The notes under the pieces: model-generated | Told to the model about the DNA's origin: nothing | What the model saw: only the letters and a program-made list of their open reading frames with translations | Databases searched by the model: none | Part shown: piece after piece, positions 1 to 11,099 of the stretch | Layout: every line of letters starts with the position of its first letter | Numbering within the stretch: position 1 is the stretch's first letter | Program-made: the position numbers and the translations under genes | Assembly: GCA_963698405.1 (NCBI GenBank) | Contig: CAVOQT010000010.1 | Span: 62,001 to 126,000 of the forward strand | Length of the DNA: 64,000 nt | Direction of reading: 5' to 3' | DNA from: SHZI01 sp963698405 | GTDB taxonomy: Bacteria > Pseudomonadota > Gammaproteobacteria > Steroidobacterales > GCA-2729495

Positions 1-3000
1 AACGCTGATCGCGCCCACATGCGGCAGACCAGGGTTTGGTAAAGCATCCAGCGGTTGAGGATGATGTCCATGGACCGGTCTGGCGTTCGCACCTGGACGG
101 TGCCAAGGACCTGGTCCCAGTGCTTGAGCACGCTACGATAAACCGCATCCAGATCTGCCGAGCGATAGCGCTCTACCAGCGCCTGCGCCGTCGCCGTATC
201 AGCGGCCTCACCCAGAGTGAAGACAATCTCCAGGGTCTCGTCCGCGTCGAGGCTGACGGCGGTCTGGAGTGCACCACACGGATCGAGCCCGGCGCCCACC
301 CGTTGGGAAAGGGGCTCGGTACGCTGGAGTGCGGCCGGTTCCGCCAGTGTGCCGTGGCGTCCAATGAAGTCCCGCCGGTCCCCGGTCCAGTCTGTCTGTC
401 GTCCGGCCAGATCCACAAATGCGACGCGTGCACCGAAAGTGCTGTTCCAGGGGTTGCGTGCGAACATGGCGTTCGTGACCGGATCCATGCCGGTGATGAT
501 GAATGGGCCACTGGCAGCCCGCGATGAGCCCAGCACCCACTCGACGTAAGCCGTGACGGAGAGCCGGCGGGCTCGTCCGGAGGTATTGTGGATCTTCAGT
601 CGCGAGATCTTGATGGGATCATCGAGTGGCACGTACATCAGCAACTCGACAGCCACACCGTGCGATTCGTGAGTGAAACGGCTGTACCCCTGCCCGTGAC
701 AAGCTGAATAGAATGCGCCCGGATCGTGACCCGGCGCAGCTGTGGGACCCCAGACCTCGCCGGTATCTTCATCCCGGATATAGATAGCCTCGCCCGGACG
801 ATCAGTGACCGGGTCGTTCGACCAGGGCGTGAGCTGATTTTCCCGGCTGTTCACCGACCAGGTGAACCCGCTGCCCTCAGCTGAAACCTGGAATCCAAAA
901 GCCGGATTGGCAACGACATTGATCCATGGTGCAGGCGTGGACTGCCCTGGTCCAAGCAGTGTGATGTACTCACGGCCGTTCGCCGCGAATCCCCCGAGAC
1001 CGTTGAAGAATTCCAGGGCTTGCTGTGCAGGCACCACCACGGTACTACCGGTGAGTGGTGCCGTGCGTAGCGTGTTACGTAGCGGCGTCAAGGGAGGTGT
1101 TCGCGCACGATCGAGCTGATCCGCCAGACTGCCCCGCTGGCCTACCAGCACCACACGAGCGACGGAGGACAGCAGCGCCTGCGTGCCTGCCGGGATCAGG
1201 TCGTTGCGAAGTATGAAGACGCAACCGCGGGCGCGATCCCTGCGCTGACGGCCCGCAGGCCTGGCTCGTGCGCATCAGTGTCTCCAGGGCGACCTGCAGA
1301 TCCTGAACATAGGAGGCGGCGCGTTCGTTCAGGATCACGAGGTCGACGGCAAGCTGCTTCATCCGCCAGTACTCGTGGGCCTGCAGCAACTGGTGCGCAA
1401 TGGCAATGTCATCCACATTGCCGATTCGGAGCAGCACGATCGGCAGGTCGCCGGATATGCCCTGGCTCCAGAGGCCCGCGGGCCCACCGCTGCCGCGGCG
1501 GATGGCGTCGGATGACGAGCGAAGCGACGCGTCGGCGAATAGCACATGCCCTGCCAGGCGCTGGAACAAGCTGGCATCGACCGCCGAGATGCCCAGATGG
1601 CGTAGCTGCACCTGGGCCTGTGTCCAGGCCAGAGTGCTGGCGCGCACGAAGGCGTTGGAGTCGTGGTGCTTGTCGAGGATGTCCAGCACCGCAGTGCGCG
1701 ACGGTGCGACGGCCGTCCAGAAGGCAAGCCGTGCCGTGCTGCCGGCTGCGATGCGTACCCGATAGCGTAGCGCGAAGACCGGGTCGAGCACGGTGCCAAC
1801 TGTGTTCGAAAGGTGCCGCCCATCCATCACGGAGAGAGGCGTGCGGACCTCATGGCGGCGGCCCAGGAATCGTGCCCGGTCGGTTTCTATCTCCGGCGTG
1901 CCCACGACCTCGCCCTCGACGACCGCCTGATGTGCCGCCCAGATGTCCGGTTCCCCCGGCGCGCGCTTGCGGCGCGTCGCCAGAATGACGCCTTGCCTGG
2001 CCAGGTACTCCGTCTGCACGAAGAGCTTCGAGAAGGCCTGGTGTGCAAGGTCCGCCGCAGGTGGCGCGAGCACGAGTTCGGAATAGGAAGTGACGTCTAT
2101 ATCGTGAGTGCGACGGCTGTTATTCGTAATCGAGAGGTGGCGCACCTCCGCGTCGTCCTCCGGCGAGACGACGATCTCGAGGGTCGTTGTGATATGCCCG
2201 TCAGTGCGGACAAATTCGGCTCGATCTTCGGTGAAAGACACTTCGTAGCTGTCCGGCTCCACGCCGCAGGGCTGGTAAGCGGCCGACCACACCTGGCCGC
2301 TTTCGACGTCGCGGAGAAAGATATAGCTGCCCGAATCGTCGCGCGTCAGGTCCTCGCGCCAGCGCGTGATGCCAAGATCATTCCAGCGGCTGTATCCGGA
2401 GCCGGCTCCGGTAACCATCACCGCGTAACGACCATTCGAGAGCAGATGAACCTGCGGTGTGACATCGTGTGCGGTGCGCAATCGCCGGATATCCCGGGAC
2501 GGGATCTCATCGATCCGCGCTACTGTTCGAACCTCCTCGGCCCGCGGGTGTGCGATGGAGACGTCCCGCGGAGTTCGCTCCTGCAGTAGAAGCTCGGTGG
2601 CCTGGATCCTGCGGCTCTGCGTGGAATCGAGTACGCATGATCCCGTGCAGCAGCACGTTGGCGAGTGATACGACGGTCATGCCCTGGTGATGGGCCATGA
2701 ACGCACGCACGAGTGCGAACCGGGTGCCATCTGGCAGACGACTGCGCGTGTAGTCGAGAGCTTCGTAGAAACCGTAGCGGCCGCGCGCGTCAAGGGCGGC
2801 GAGGCGTGCAAAATTGCGCGTCGGCGGACTTCGGGTCAACCATTGCCGCGAGCGCGGTAGCGTACGGAGCGATCACTGCGTCGGACTTCAGGCCGCGCTT
2901 GAGACCCAGGCCCGGCACACCAAAATTCGAGTACTGATAAGTGAATTCCAGGTCGCGCGCGTTGTAGGCCGACTCCGAGATGCCCCACGGCAGGCCCAGT

Positions 3001-6000
3001 TCACCGCCATAGCTGATCTGGCGCTGCACGATAAGGCGACTGGTGCACTCAAGCAGGCTCCCGGCAGGTGCCCGCATAACGAGTGAGGGCATCAAATACT
3101 CGAACATCGATCCCGACCAGGAGATGAGGGCAGCGCCGTTGCCGACGGGTGTGACCGGCCTGCCAAGGTGAAACCAGTGGCGGCTGGCAGCGTCACCTTT
3201 GGCGATCGCGAAGAAGCTCGCCAGGCGGGCTTCGGAGGCGAGCAGATCGTAGCAACTCGGGTCGAGCGTGCCGTCGGCGGCACGATAGCCGATGGACAGC
3301 AGCCTGCGTTGCGGATCAATCAGAAATTCGAAGTCCATTGCGAGGGCCATCGCTCTGGTGACCGTCGACACCGAGAGCAAACGATTCCTCAGGACGGCGA
3401 GCGTGTCCGGTGTCTGGCTCGCGTCGCGATGCCAGCTTTCAATGCGAGCGCCGGATGGCATCCGTCCAGAAGAGCAGATCAACGTACACGTCGTCGCGGG
3501 CGTCACTGGCGAGCGCCCGGGCCAGGTCCACGAGCGTGGCTGCGTGAGTCACGATGTCTTGAAGTCGGCTTGAGCTGTCACCGCCGGAGAGAGCCGACGC
3601 GACTCAACCTGGTAGCAAGGCATCAAGCTGTACGTCGAGCTGCTGGCACAGCCTGGACTGACTACGCAAATGCTCAGGCAGTGCGTGCAATGCCTCTCGC
3701 GCGAGCGACAGTGCGTCCTGAACGCCCATCGCCGAGCTGTCGGGCGTCATGGCCATATCGAGCCATTCCCGAGCGGCATTGGCCACGGCAATCAGGTGTG
3801 CGGCCAGGTTGCCGCTATCGACGGAGGACACGTAGCGTGGTTCCAGGGGGCGAAGATCGCGGGTGTCGTACCAGTTGTAGAAGTGGCCGCGATTCTGTTG
3901 AAGCTCACTCATGGTTTCGAGAGTGGCTTCCAGCCGCTCGAGAGCCTCGACGGTCCCGATCCAGCCAAAATCCCGGGCGCTGACGGTGGACAATAGATAG
4001 AGACCCATGTTCGTGGGTGAGGTGCGATGGGCCAGCACCGGGACAGGGTCCTCCTGAAAGTTGTCAGGCGGGAGCATGTGATCTTCTGCCGTGACGAAAC
4101 GTTCGAAGAAGCGCCACGTACGCCGTGCGACCAGGCGCAGGTACCGCGCGTCTGCCTCGGCGGATGATGAGATGTCGCGGGACCGGCGGGGATCGACTGA
4201 TCCACGGGGCAAGGGCGGGCGCGGTGAGCCACAGCAGGGCGAACGGCAACCGCAATCCACCCTGCCGTGCTGCCGGAGAGGTAGACGACCAGCAGGGCGA
4301 CGAGGTAACGGCAGTACCACCACTCATCCGGAGATAGACAGCGGCAAGATTGAGCCTGGCGCTGAGTGATGCCTGTGCCGCGGTGACCCACTCGAGAAGG
4401 TTACGGTGACTTACGAACAGTCGGTACAGGGTCCGGCTGATGGCATCGGCCATCAGCCAGGCCTGATGCGGGAGAAAGGTGATCTGGAACAGGAACTGTC
4501 CTGCGGCCAGCCGGAGATCCATGCCGAGCGCACGCAGGTGGCTGCGCGGAGTGATGCCAGCACGCCGGGGCACGATCGCTGCGACGGCCGGCAACAGTAT
4601 CGGCAAGGCTATCGTCGCCAGGATGAAGGCGGTCCAGAAAGGCGGGGCGCAGCGGCAGGGTCCAGCCCACCAGCAAGGCAACGAGACTCGCCGGCGCCGA
4701 GAGGGTGCGGCGCAGATTGTCCAGCATCTTCCAGAGGCTGATCAGCGGAAGGGCGCTGGCCTGCCGATCGCGATGCGGCGGCGTGGCGCCGGCCCAGAAG
4801 CCACGGCAGCAATTGCCAGTCGCCGCGCGCCCAGCGATGCTGTCGGGCGGCAGCCACGTCGTAACGCGCCGGAAAATCCTCGACGACCTCGATGTCTGAC
4901 ACGAGCCCGGCGCGGGCAAAGAGGCCCTCGAAAAGATCGTGGCTGAGCAGAGTGCCCTCAGCCGCTCGACCTGCCAGCGCCGACTCGAACGCGTCAATGT
5001 CGTAAATTCCCTTGCCCGCATAGGAGCCTTCGCCGAAGAGATCCTGGTACACATCGGATATGGCAGCGGCATAGGGGTCGAGACCGGGTGCGCACGAGAC
5101 GATGCGCTGAAAGAGCGATCCTTCGCGGTCCATCGGCAAGGCTGGTGTGACCCGCGGTTGGAGCACGGCATGGCCTTCCACCACGCGTCCGGCTGCCGGC
5201 ATCGAATCGGGGTTGATTGAGCGGGTGCGCCAGTTTGCCGATCAGACGACGAACGGTGTCGCGAGGCAGGCGGGTGTCGGCATCGAGCGTAATCACGTAG
5301 CGCACGCCAGCCGGAACGACAGCGGCGTGCCCGCTGACGCCAAGGAAGGTCGTGTCGGTTGCGCCGCGCAAGCAGTCGGTTCAATTCGTGGAGCTTGCCG
5401 CGTTTGCGCTCCCAGCCCATCCATTTCTGTTGCGTGACGCTCCAGACCCGCCGGCGGTGAAGGAGCATGAAGCGCAGGCCGGTGGCGGCGGACCGTACTT
5501 CTGATTCAGTCGCGCGATGCCGCGAACTGCAGCGTCGACAAGCGCCTGATCCCCGTCGGCGTGCTCCGTTGGCGCATCAGTCCAGTCCGACAGCAGGGCG
5601 AAGTGCAGCTCACCTTCAGGTGACGCCAGATAGTGGATCTCAAGTCGCTCGATCTCCTCTTCGATTGCTTCAAGGAGTCGTCAGCAGTAGGGGTACCGCT
5701 ACCAGGGTCCGCAGTGGTGGTGGAACGCCTTGGCGTAGCGCCAGGCCAGGCAGAATCGCGGCGCCAAACCCACGAGTGACGGCGCCATTGACCAAGGCCA
5801 CTCCGGCGTCGAGTGCTGGTAGCAGAGCCAGAAACCCGAGCAGCGCAAGAGTCCAGCCACCGAGCTCCTGGCTGCCGGCGGAAAGCAGCGGCAGGGCGAC
5901 CAGCGAGTGCCGCAATCAGAAAGATCGCGCCGAGGTAGGGGCCGGCACCGTGCCGCATCATCCAGCGGCCAGGCCGGAGCCCGGTGGGGCCCGATAGCCG

Positions 6001-7238
6001 ACTGCTGATCTTCAAACGCGCGACGCCCCGCGGCGATCAGATGGTAGCCGGGATCGCGCTGGCGGGCCGAGCCGCAGCGGCAGCAGCCAGCGCCGCGTGC
6101 GCGATCTCGAGCTCGCGTGTGCTGCGAGCCCCTGGCGAGTTCCTCGATGCTGCTGCGATACAGATTGCGTGTGGCAAAGTCCATCTGCGCGAAGTCACTG
6201 CCAGCGCGCAGCACCTCGTCAACCAGGCTGACACTTTCGAAGAAATCTGACCATTCCAGGTCGGAGATCAGGCGCATGCTGGTGATGATGTTGCGCACCG
6301 TGACGTTCGAAGCCCCCTGTCGCTGGTGCTCATCGCGCACTGCTGTATCCACGGTCTTGCCCTGCACGGCGAGCCGCTCCTCCAGCCACACCAGTGATGG
6401 GGTGACGATTGGATCCTGATCGCGCAACCGCTGCACGAGCTGGACGACGAAGGACCTGTTCAGAGTCGGGTGATCGCCGTAGCGGTCAAGCAGGGCACCC
6501 GGGTCGGCTGGCTCGCCATTGACTCCCAGCAAGCGGTCCGCCATGTCATCCGCGTCCTGGCGTGCAGCGCGAGCGCTCAGGATGCGATGGGTGGCGCGCC
6601 GCAGATTCTCGACGAGCACGATGCGCAATGTGATCGCGATGGCCCACAACTCGCCAATGCTCAGCGGCTGCACCTTCTGGTACGCACGCACGAAGCGGAT
6701 CAGCGTGTCGGGCTCGAAGTGGCTGTCGGTGTGGGCAACGAATGCCCAGGCGATACCGAGCACGCGCGGGTAGCCGGCAAATGTCCGCTCGCGAGCTTTG
6801 GCAGCTGGCGATAGAAGCCGGGCGGCAAATCCTCCCGGATTTCGCGAATCTGCGCTTCGACGAGGTGATAGTTGTCGAGCAGCCATTCTGCTGCCGGCGT
6901 CATCGGCTGGTCATGGTCGACTGCTCGCGCGATGCTGCGGTAGGCGCTCAGCAACACCACCTCGTTTTCACTGAGGCGCACGCTCAGCGGCGGGCGGTGG
7001 ATCGGTGTTGGCGATGGTCTTTCTGTGCGACAGCGAGGCTGACCGCATGCTGTTCGAGACGCTCGATACTGAAGAGCTCGTCACGCAGGACGCGCTCGTC
7101 GTCCCAGGGTGACAAGCGTGCCCGTCCCGGTCTGCCGAACCGGCGCGCGAGTGATCGCAGCAGCCTGGCTGGTTTCACGAGAGTGACCTCAAGGAGGGAC
7201 CGGAGAATGAAGAGCATCAGCGCGCGCGTACAGCGCAC
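1..7238 (-). pseudogene. ndvB: cyclic beta-1,2-glucan synthase, multiply frameshifted, 3' end outside window
   Basis: NdvB/ChvB proteins are very large inner-membrane enzymes that polymerise UDP-glucose into cyclic beta-1,2-glucan of the periplasm. Reading the minus strand from 7238 downward gives the family in order. The N-terminal region has ELFSIERLEQHA and TPAAEWLLDNYHLVEAQIRE. Membrane segments lie near 5.9-5.7 kb. The glucosyltransferase (GT84) domain near 5.4-4.8 kb has VITLDADTRLP and RWARGDWQLLPW. More membrane segments follow at 4.7-4.2 kb. The glucoamylase-like domain at 3.5-2.6 kb has ISYGGELGLPWGISES and FMAHHQGM. The GH94 phosphorylase region runs from 2.5 kb to the edge, with ILNRWMLYQTLVCRMWARSA at the very end of the window. 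No single frame covers it. Shifts are needed near 7010, 6790, 6115, 6065, 6010, 5920, 5690, 5480, 5370, 5205, 4795, 4650, 4310, 4190, 3600, 3465, 2815, 2620 and 1265. Conserved residues continue across each break, so this is recent inactivation or sequence error. The 3' part of GH94 lies outside. Confidence 0.85.
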
Positions 7239-7388
7239 GACTATTGCAAAAAAAGGGTAGCACGCGTTACTCCCGGCGAATGTTCGTTAGCGAACAGACA
7301 GCCCATCGGCTTGCTGCGATGTTGTCCGCTACCAAGCCTCCCTGCGACGGGCGACGAGTACATGCCGCAGGCGAGTCAGCCTGTCTTT

Positions 7389-8303
7389 ATGAACAACATG
7401 GCCGATGTAATGCTGGAGCACGTCACTGAGAATCTGTCTGCCAGGACCGCCACCAGTGGCGAGCCTGGTGTCAGTTCGCAGTGGGTAGCGCGTTTCGTGC
7501 GCCGGATGCGCGCAGAGCATCGGGTACGGGCCAGCACGCTCGAGGCGTACACCTGTGATATTGCGCTGTTGTCGCGCTGGGCGGTGAAGGAGCAGACAAG
7601 CTTGCTGAGACTAAGCAGTGCAAACCTTGCGCGCTACCTCAGTGAGCACCTCGAGCAGGGGGCACAGGCGTCGACAATGGCTCGCCAGTTGTCCAGCTGG
7701 AGACGATTCTATGCATTCCTGGTCAAGCACGGTGCGCTGGCGGCCAATCCGGCCGCCGCTGTTCGTGCACCACGGGTGGCTCGGCACGGGCCGCGCCAGG
7801 TGCCCGATGAGCTGCTTAGCAAGATGTTGCAGCCAGCCTCTGATCGCGATGCATCTTCGGGGTCGGCTTACAGGGCGCAGCGGGACCGCGCGATCGTCTG
7901 GACGCTCTACGCTACAGGTCTGGGCGTGTCTGATGTTCGGCTGTTGTGCTGGACGCAGATTGACGAGAAGTTGCTCGTCATTAACGTACTTCAACGTAAC
8001 GGGCCGCCACGCAGTGTCGTGCTCGATGCTCGATGCCTGGCAGTATTCAAGGCATTGCGCGGCTGCGCCGCCACGACTGACTCGGAGCAGGGGACCAGCC
8101 GCTATTGCTTTCCCACGGCTTCAGGATTGCCAATGTCCCGGCAGGCCTTATGCCATGCCGTGCGCAAATGGGCCGGGGATTGTGGATGGGCAGAGGTCGT
8201 CACGCCGTCGATGCTCCGCCAGACTGGCCGAGCGCATCAGGCTCAACGACACCGCGTCAGCGTGCCATCTCGTCGGGCAGCAATCGATCAAACTCTTGCT
8301 TGA
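7389..8303 (+). pseudogene. degenerate XerC/XerD-like tyrosine recombinase
   Basis: The N-terminal half matches the SAM-like core-binding domain of Xer/phage integrases: RASTLEAYTCDIALLSRWA, then TMARQLSSWRRFYAFLVKHG and NPAAAVRAPR. The catalytic half begins with RDRAIVWTLYATGLGVSDVRLLC, where intact enzymes have the box I arginine in T-G-L-R-V-S-E. Here that position is Gly. The box II H-x-L-R is replaced by PSMLR, and the protein ends without a recognisable GH motif or catalytic Tyr. Its last codons overlap the 3' end of the convergent Crp/Fnr gene. The ATG at 7389 is a plausible start; an upstream ATG at 7311 would add an unlikely extension. It probably has no recombinase activity. I saw no attachment-site repeats beside it, so it may be an old relic and not the end of an island. 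Confidence 0.6.
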
Positions 8304-8976
8304 CCACTCGATAGCACTCGCAAGCCTGCTGTTCCAGGCCCGCACGATCCAGAATCTTGATGCGGCCCCGACTGTATTTGATCAAGCCAAGGCTCTGCAG
8401 TTTTCCGGCTGACTCCGTCACGCCTTCGCGGCGCACCCCGAGCATGTTGGCAATCAGGTCCTGCGTCATCACCAACTCATTCGTTGACAGCCGGTCCAGG
8501 CTGAGCAGCAGCCAGCGACAGAGCTGCTGGTCCACGGAATGATGGCGATTGCAGGCTGCGGTTTGCGCCATCTGCGTCAGTAGCGCCTGGGTATAACGCA
8601 ATAACAGGTGTTGCAGTGGACCGGCCCGGAGGAATTCGTCTTTCAGAAACCTGCCTGGCAACCGATAAGCGTCGCCGGCGCTCTGGACGATACCCCGGCT
8701 CGGAGTCGTCTCGCCGCCCATGAAGAGTGCCACGCCCACGATACCCTCGTTGCCGACGACGGCGATCTCGGCCGAATGGCCGTCCTCCATGACGTACAGG
8801 AGGGACACGATGCAGTTGGCAGGAAAGTAGACATGCTGCAGTTGGAGACCGGACTCGTACAGGACATAGCCGAGCGGCATCGGCACCAGTTCCAGGTGAG
8901 GCTGCAGACGTGCGAAGTCTGACGGCGGCAGTGCCGAGAGCAAATGATTCTCTCGTGGATCGGCACGATTCGGCAT
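8257..8976 (-). CDS. Crp/Fnr-family transcriptional regulator
   Basis: A 239-residue cytoplasmic regulator. Residues about 15-120 form a cyclic-nucleotide-binding beta-roll, with ANCIVSLLYVMEDGHSAEIAVVGNEG and a degenerate effector pocket. A dimerisation helix follows. The C-terminal winged helix-turn-helix includes LVMTQDLIANMLGVRREGVTESAGKLQ. There is no N-terminal cysteine cluster, so it is not an oxygen-sensing FNR, and the canonical cAMP pocket residues are not evident; the ligand cannot be named. The start at 8976 has a good ribosome-binding site on the minus strand (AGGAG just upstream). It is divergent from the lipoprotein pair starting at 9109, with 132 bases between them, so it may control itself and that operon. 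Its 3' end overlaps the broken recombinase on the other strand. Confidence 0.85.
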   Translation of the reverse strand: MPNRADPRENHLLSALPPSDFARLQPHLELVPMPLGYVLYESGLQLQHVYFPANCIVSLLYVMEDGHSAEIAVVGNEGIVGVALFMGGETTPSRGIVQSAGDAYRLPGRFLKDEFLRAGPLQHLLLRYTQALLTQMAQTAACNRHHSVDQQLCRWLLLSLDRLSTNELVMTQDLIANMLGVRREGVTESAGKLQSLGLIKYSRGRIKILDRAGLEQQACECYRVVKQEFDRLLPDEMAR

Positions 8977-9108
8977 GGTGCTCCTCAGAAAGTCTTAAGT
9001 CAGGAAAGCTTATCTCGGAGGCTGTCTGCGCGCTACCGTACAGACGGCCCCTCGACTACCCAGCATGCTCCACTTGAATATCGCTTCAATCAAGCTCAGG
9101 AGAGCCCA

Positions 9109-9513
9109 ATGCGTGAATCATCGCAAACTTACTTCGGCCCCGGCTTCGGCCTGACCAGCGTCGTACTGACGGGCACGATCCTGCTCGTTGGTGCCTGCTC
9201 GTCGACGCCGCTGGCCCCGACCCAGTCGCTCAATGCCGCCAGGATGGCGATTACCACCGCCGAAAAGGCAGACGCGGGGCGCTACGCGGCAGTAGATCTC
9301 GGGAATGCGCGTCAGAAACTCGCCATGGCCGACAAGGCCGTGCGAAGCGAAAGCATGATCGCAGCTGAGCAGCTCGCCAATGAATCTCGCGCGGATGCCG
9401 AACTCGCTTCTGCCAGGACTGAAGCTGCCAAGGCAGTAGCTGTCAATGAGGACATGAAACGTAGCGCGGAAGTCTTGAAGATGGAAATGCAGCGCGCAGG
9501 AGATCAGCGATGA
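9109..9513 (+). CDS. DUF4398-type lipoprotein
   Basis: A 134-residue exported lipoprotein. A hydrophobic signal segment ends in a lipobox (VGAC, Cys30). The mature part is helical and Ala/Glu-rich, with AARMAITTAEKADAGRYAAV and a second charged segment, as in DUF4398 proteins that often accompany OmpA-like lipoproteins. An earlier in-frame start at 8944 is possible. The ATG at 9109 is preferred because it directly precedes the signal peptide and has AGGAG a few bases upstream. It overlaps the next gene by ATGA (9510-9513), so the two are translationally coupled. It is likely anchored at the outer membrane as a structural or peptidoglycan-associated partner of the OmpA-domain protein; that role is inferred. 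Confidence 0.8.
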   Translation: MRESSQTYFGPGFGLTSVVLTGTILLVGACSSTPLAPTQSLNAARMAITTAEKADAGRYAAVDLGNARQKLAMADKAVRSESMIAAEQLANESRADAELASARTEAAKAVAVNEDMKRSAEVLKMEMQRAGDQR

Positions 9514-10358
9514 ACACAGCATATTGGAAACATTTTTCGCCGATCACGGCACTTGGCACGATTGCAGTCGCCTCTCTCCTGCTCGCGGGCTGTGCGGGTA
9601 CGCCGGTTGTTCCAGAGGGCGCAGCCGAAGTGCGCACCAAGCTGAGTAGTCTGCAGACCGATCCGGCCCTGGCTGATCGGGCACCGGCCGCGCTCAAGGA
9701 TGCCGAAGTCGCGGTCCGGGCCGCAGAGGAACCAGTTGTAAAGAAGGATGCGGCACTGGGCGCATACCGGGTCTACATCGCTGACCGCAAGGTCGAGATC
9801 GCCACGGCGAAAGCCTCAACTCGCTACGCCGAAGATCAGCGTGGGAAGCTTGGCGAGGAGCGAGATCGTGCGCGCCTGGCTGCCCGCACCCGCGAGGCCG
9901 ATGCGGCACGTTCCGATGTGACGGCAGCGCGGAACGAGGCTGAGGAACTGCAGAGGCAGATCGCGGCGCTGAAGGCAGAGGCCACGGACCGTGGTCTGGT
10001 GCTGACGCTTGGCGATGTTCTGTTCGCCACCGGTAAATCCGATCTGAAAGTTGGTTCCACCAGCAATCTCAACAAGCTGGTCGAATTTCTGAACAAATAC
10101 CCGGACCGGAAAGTCCGGATTGAAGGTCATACGGACAGCGTCGGCAGTGCGGATTTCAACCAGGGCTTGTCACAACGCCGGGCGGATTCCGTAAGAGCCT
10201 ATCTGGTGCAGCAGGGCATCAGTTCCGCACGACTTTCTTCCATCGGAATGGGGCAAGGTCAGCCGATTGCAGATAACAGCACTCAAAGCGGCCGACAGCA
10301 GAACCGCAGGGTCGTGGCCATTATCGAGAATCCGCCGGCCACCGCTTCGGGCAAATAG
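9510..10358 (+). CDS. OmpA-domain lipoprotein with DUF4398-like N-terminus
   Basis: A 282-residue lipoprotein with its lipobox at LLAGC (Cys28). Residues about 35-110 form a DUF4398-like helical region related in style to the upstream gene. Residues about 100-155 are a charged coiled coil. Residues about 165-275 are the OmpA C-terminal peptidoglycan-binding domain: TLGDVLFATGKSDL, then VRIEGHTDSVGS, LSQRRADSVRAYLVQQGI and QNRRVVAII. The Asp and Arg that bind diaminopimelate in OmpA domains are present in the usual places. It is the second gene of a two-gene operon that ends in a strong intrinsic terminator at 10399-10432. It probably tethers the outer membrane to peptidoglycan. Confidence 0.9.
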   Translation: MNTAYWKHFSPITALGTIAVASLLLAGCAGTPVVPEGAAEVRTKLSSLQTDPALADRAPAALKDAEVAVRAAEEPVVKKDAALGAYRVYIADRKVEIATAKASTRYAEDQRGKLGEERDRARLAARTREADAARSDVTAARNEAEELQRQIAALKAEATDRGLVLTLGDVLFATGKSDLKVGSTSNLNKLVEFLNKYPDRKVRIEGHTDSVGSADFNQGLSQRRADSVRAYLVQQGISSARLSSIGMGQGQPIADNSTQSGRQQNRRVVAIIENPPATASGK

Positions 10359-10398
10359 CGAACCCCCACGCGACGGAACTCAAACCGTCGCTTTGAAG

Positions 10399-10432
10399 CC
10401 CGCGCAGCGTCAACGCTGCGCGGGTTTTCTTT
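10399..10432 (+). terminator. intrinsic terminator of the OmpA lipoprotein operon
   Basis: A perfect 11-bp inverted repeat (arms 10399-10409 and 10414-10424, CCCGCGCAGCG and its complement) encloses a TCAA tetraloop. It is followed by TTTTCTTT at 10425-10432. It lies 40 bases after the OmpA-domain stop codon. Convergent transcription comes from the toxin gene ending at 10467. Confidence 0.92.
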
Positions 10433-10466
10433 ATGTGGTCATGGCGCATGTTCAGCAGGGCTTTAA

Positions 10467-10859
10467 CTAACGTCGCTTCACGTGAGTCCGGAGCCAGTCT
10501 GCAAAGACAGGCTCCTCAATGTCGCCGCTGGCGACGTCGAGTATGGTGAGCGCGCATTCAGCGTCACTCACGACAAGCTCATAGCCGTTGAGTTCCAGGA
10601 ACAGCTCCACTGCGACAAAGGCCGTGCGCTTGTTGCCGTCGATAAATGGGTGGTTGCGCGCGAGTCCATAGCCATAGGCGGCTGCAATGGTGGCAGCGTC
10701 GGGATTCCCGTAAGTGGCCAGGTTCATGGGACGTGCCAGGGCTGATTCGAACAGGCCATCATCCCGCGTCCCGGCCGCTCCACCGTGCTCGGCGAGCTGT
10801 TCGTCATGAACGGCGCGCAGCACTCTGGCATCGAGCCAGATCCACGCCCGCTTGCTCAC
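10467..10859 (-). CDS. doc: Doc-family (Fic fold) toxin
   Basis: A 130-residue protein with the Doc version of the Fic motif, NHPFIDGNKRTAF (catalytic His70). The Lys before Arg is typical of Doc kinases, whereas AMP-transferring Fic proteins usually have Gly there. Doc of phage P1 inactivates EF-Tu by phosphorylation, and a comparable activity is likely here. The N-terminus (LRAVHDEQLAEHGG) and the length match the family. Its start overlaps the stop of the upstream antitoxin by four bases (10856-10859), so the pair is translationally coupled. The partner is an AbrB/MazE-type protein and not the classical Phd fold. Confidence 0.9.
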   Translation of the reverse strand: MSKRAWIWLDARVLRAVHDEQLAEHGGAAGTRDDGLFESALARPMNLATYGNPDAATIAAAYGYGLARNHPFIDGNKRTAFVAVELFLELNGYELVVSDAECALTILDVASGDIEEPVFADWLRTHVKRR

Positions 10860-11080
10860 TTGGCCAGTTCACGCAGTGCACTGCGGCGCTTCTTCATGAT
10901 GCGCCGGGCAGACGTCATCTGCGACTCGAAATCAGTGCTGTATGGGCTGAGCGTAATGCCCGTGGGTGACTCGGTCACATAGACCATATCGCCCTTTTCC
11001 ACCTTCAGTTTTGCCAGCACTTCCTTCGGCAGGATCACGCCGACGGAATTTCCGATCTGGGTGAGTTTGAGAGCAGTCAT
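10856..11080 (-). CDS. AbrB/MazE-type antitoxin of the Doc module
   Basis: A 74-residue protein whose first ~45 residues form a swapped-hairpin AbrB DNA-binding domain: LTQIGNSVGVILPKEVLAKL, then KGDMVYVTE. The C-terminal tail (about 50-74) is charged and probably binds and neutralises the toxin. It is the first gene of a two-gene operon with the Doc toxin. A 7-bp inverted repeat lies directly upstream at 11100-11115 and is the expected site for autoregulation. Family and context together make the antitoxin call strong; toxin binding itself is inferred. Confidence 0.9.
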   Translation of the reverse strand: MTALKLTQIGNSVGVILPKEVLAKLKVEKGDMVYVTESPTGITLSPYSTDFESQMTSARRIMKKRRSALRELAK

Positions 11081-11099
11081 GACAGGCTCCCGAGAGGGT

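Noticed and set aside
36..549. Plus-strand ORFs opposite the glucan synthase
   Set aside because: Arbitrary composition; the minus strand gives conserved GH94 sequence across the same bases.
8220..8410. Frameshifted continuation of the recombinase with an HLVGQQSI segment resembling box III
   Set aside because: This stretch is antisense to the Crp/Fnr gene and the likeness may be chance.
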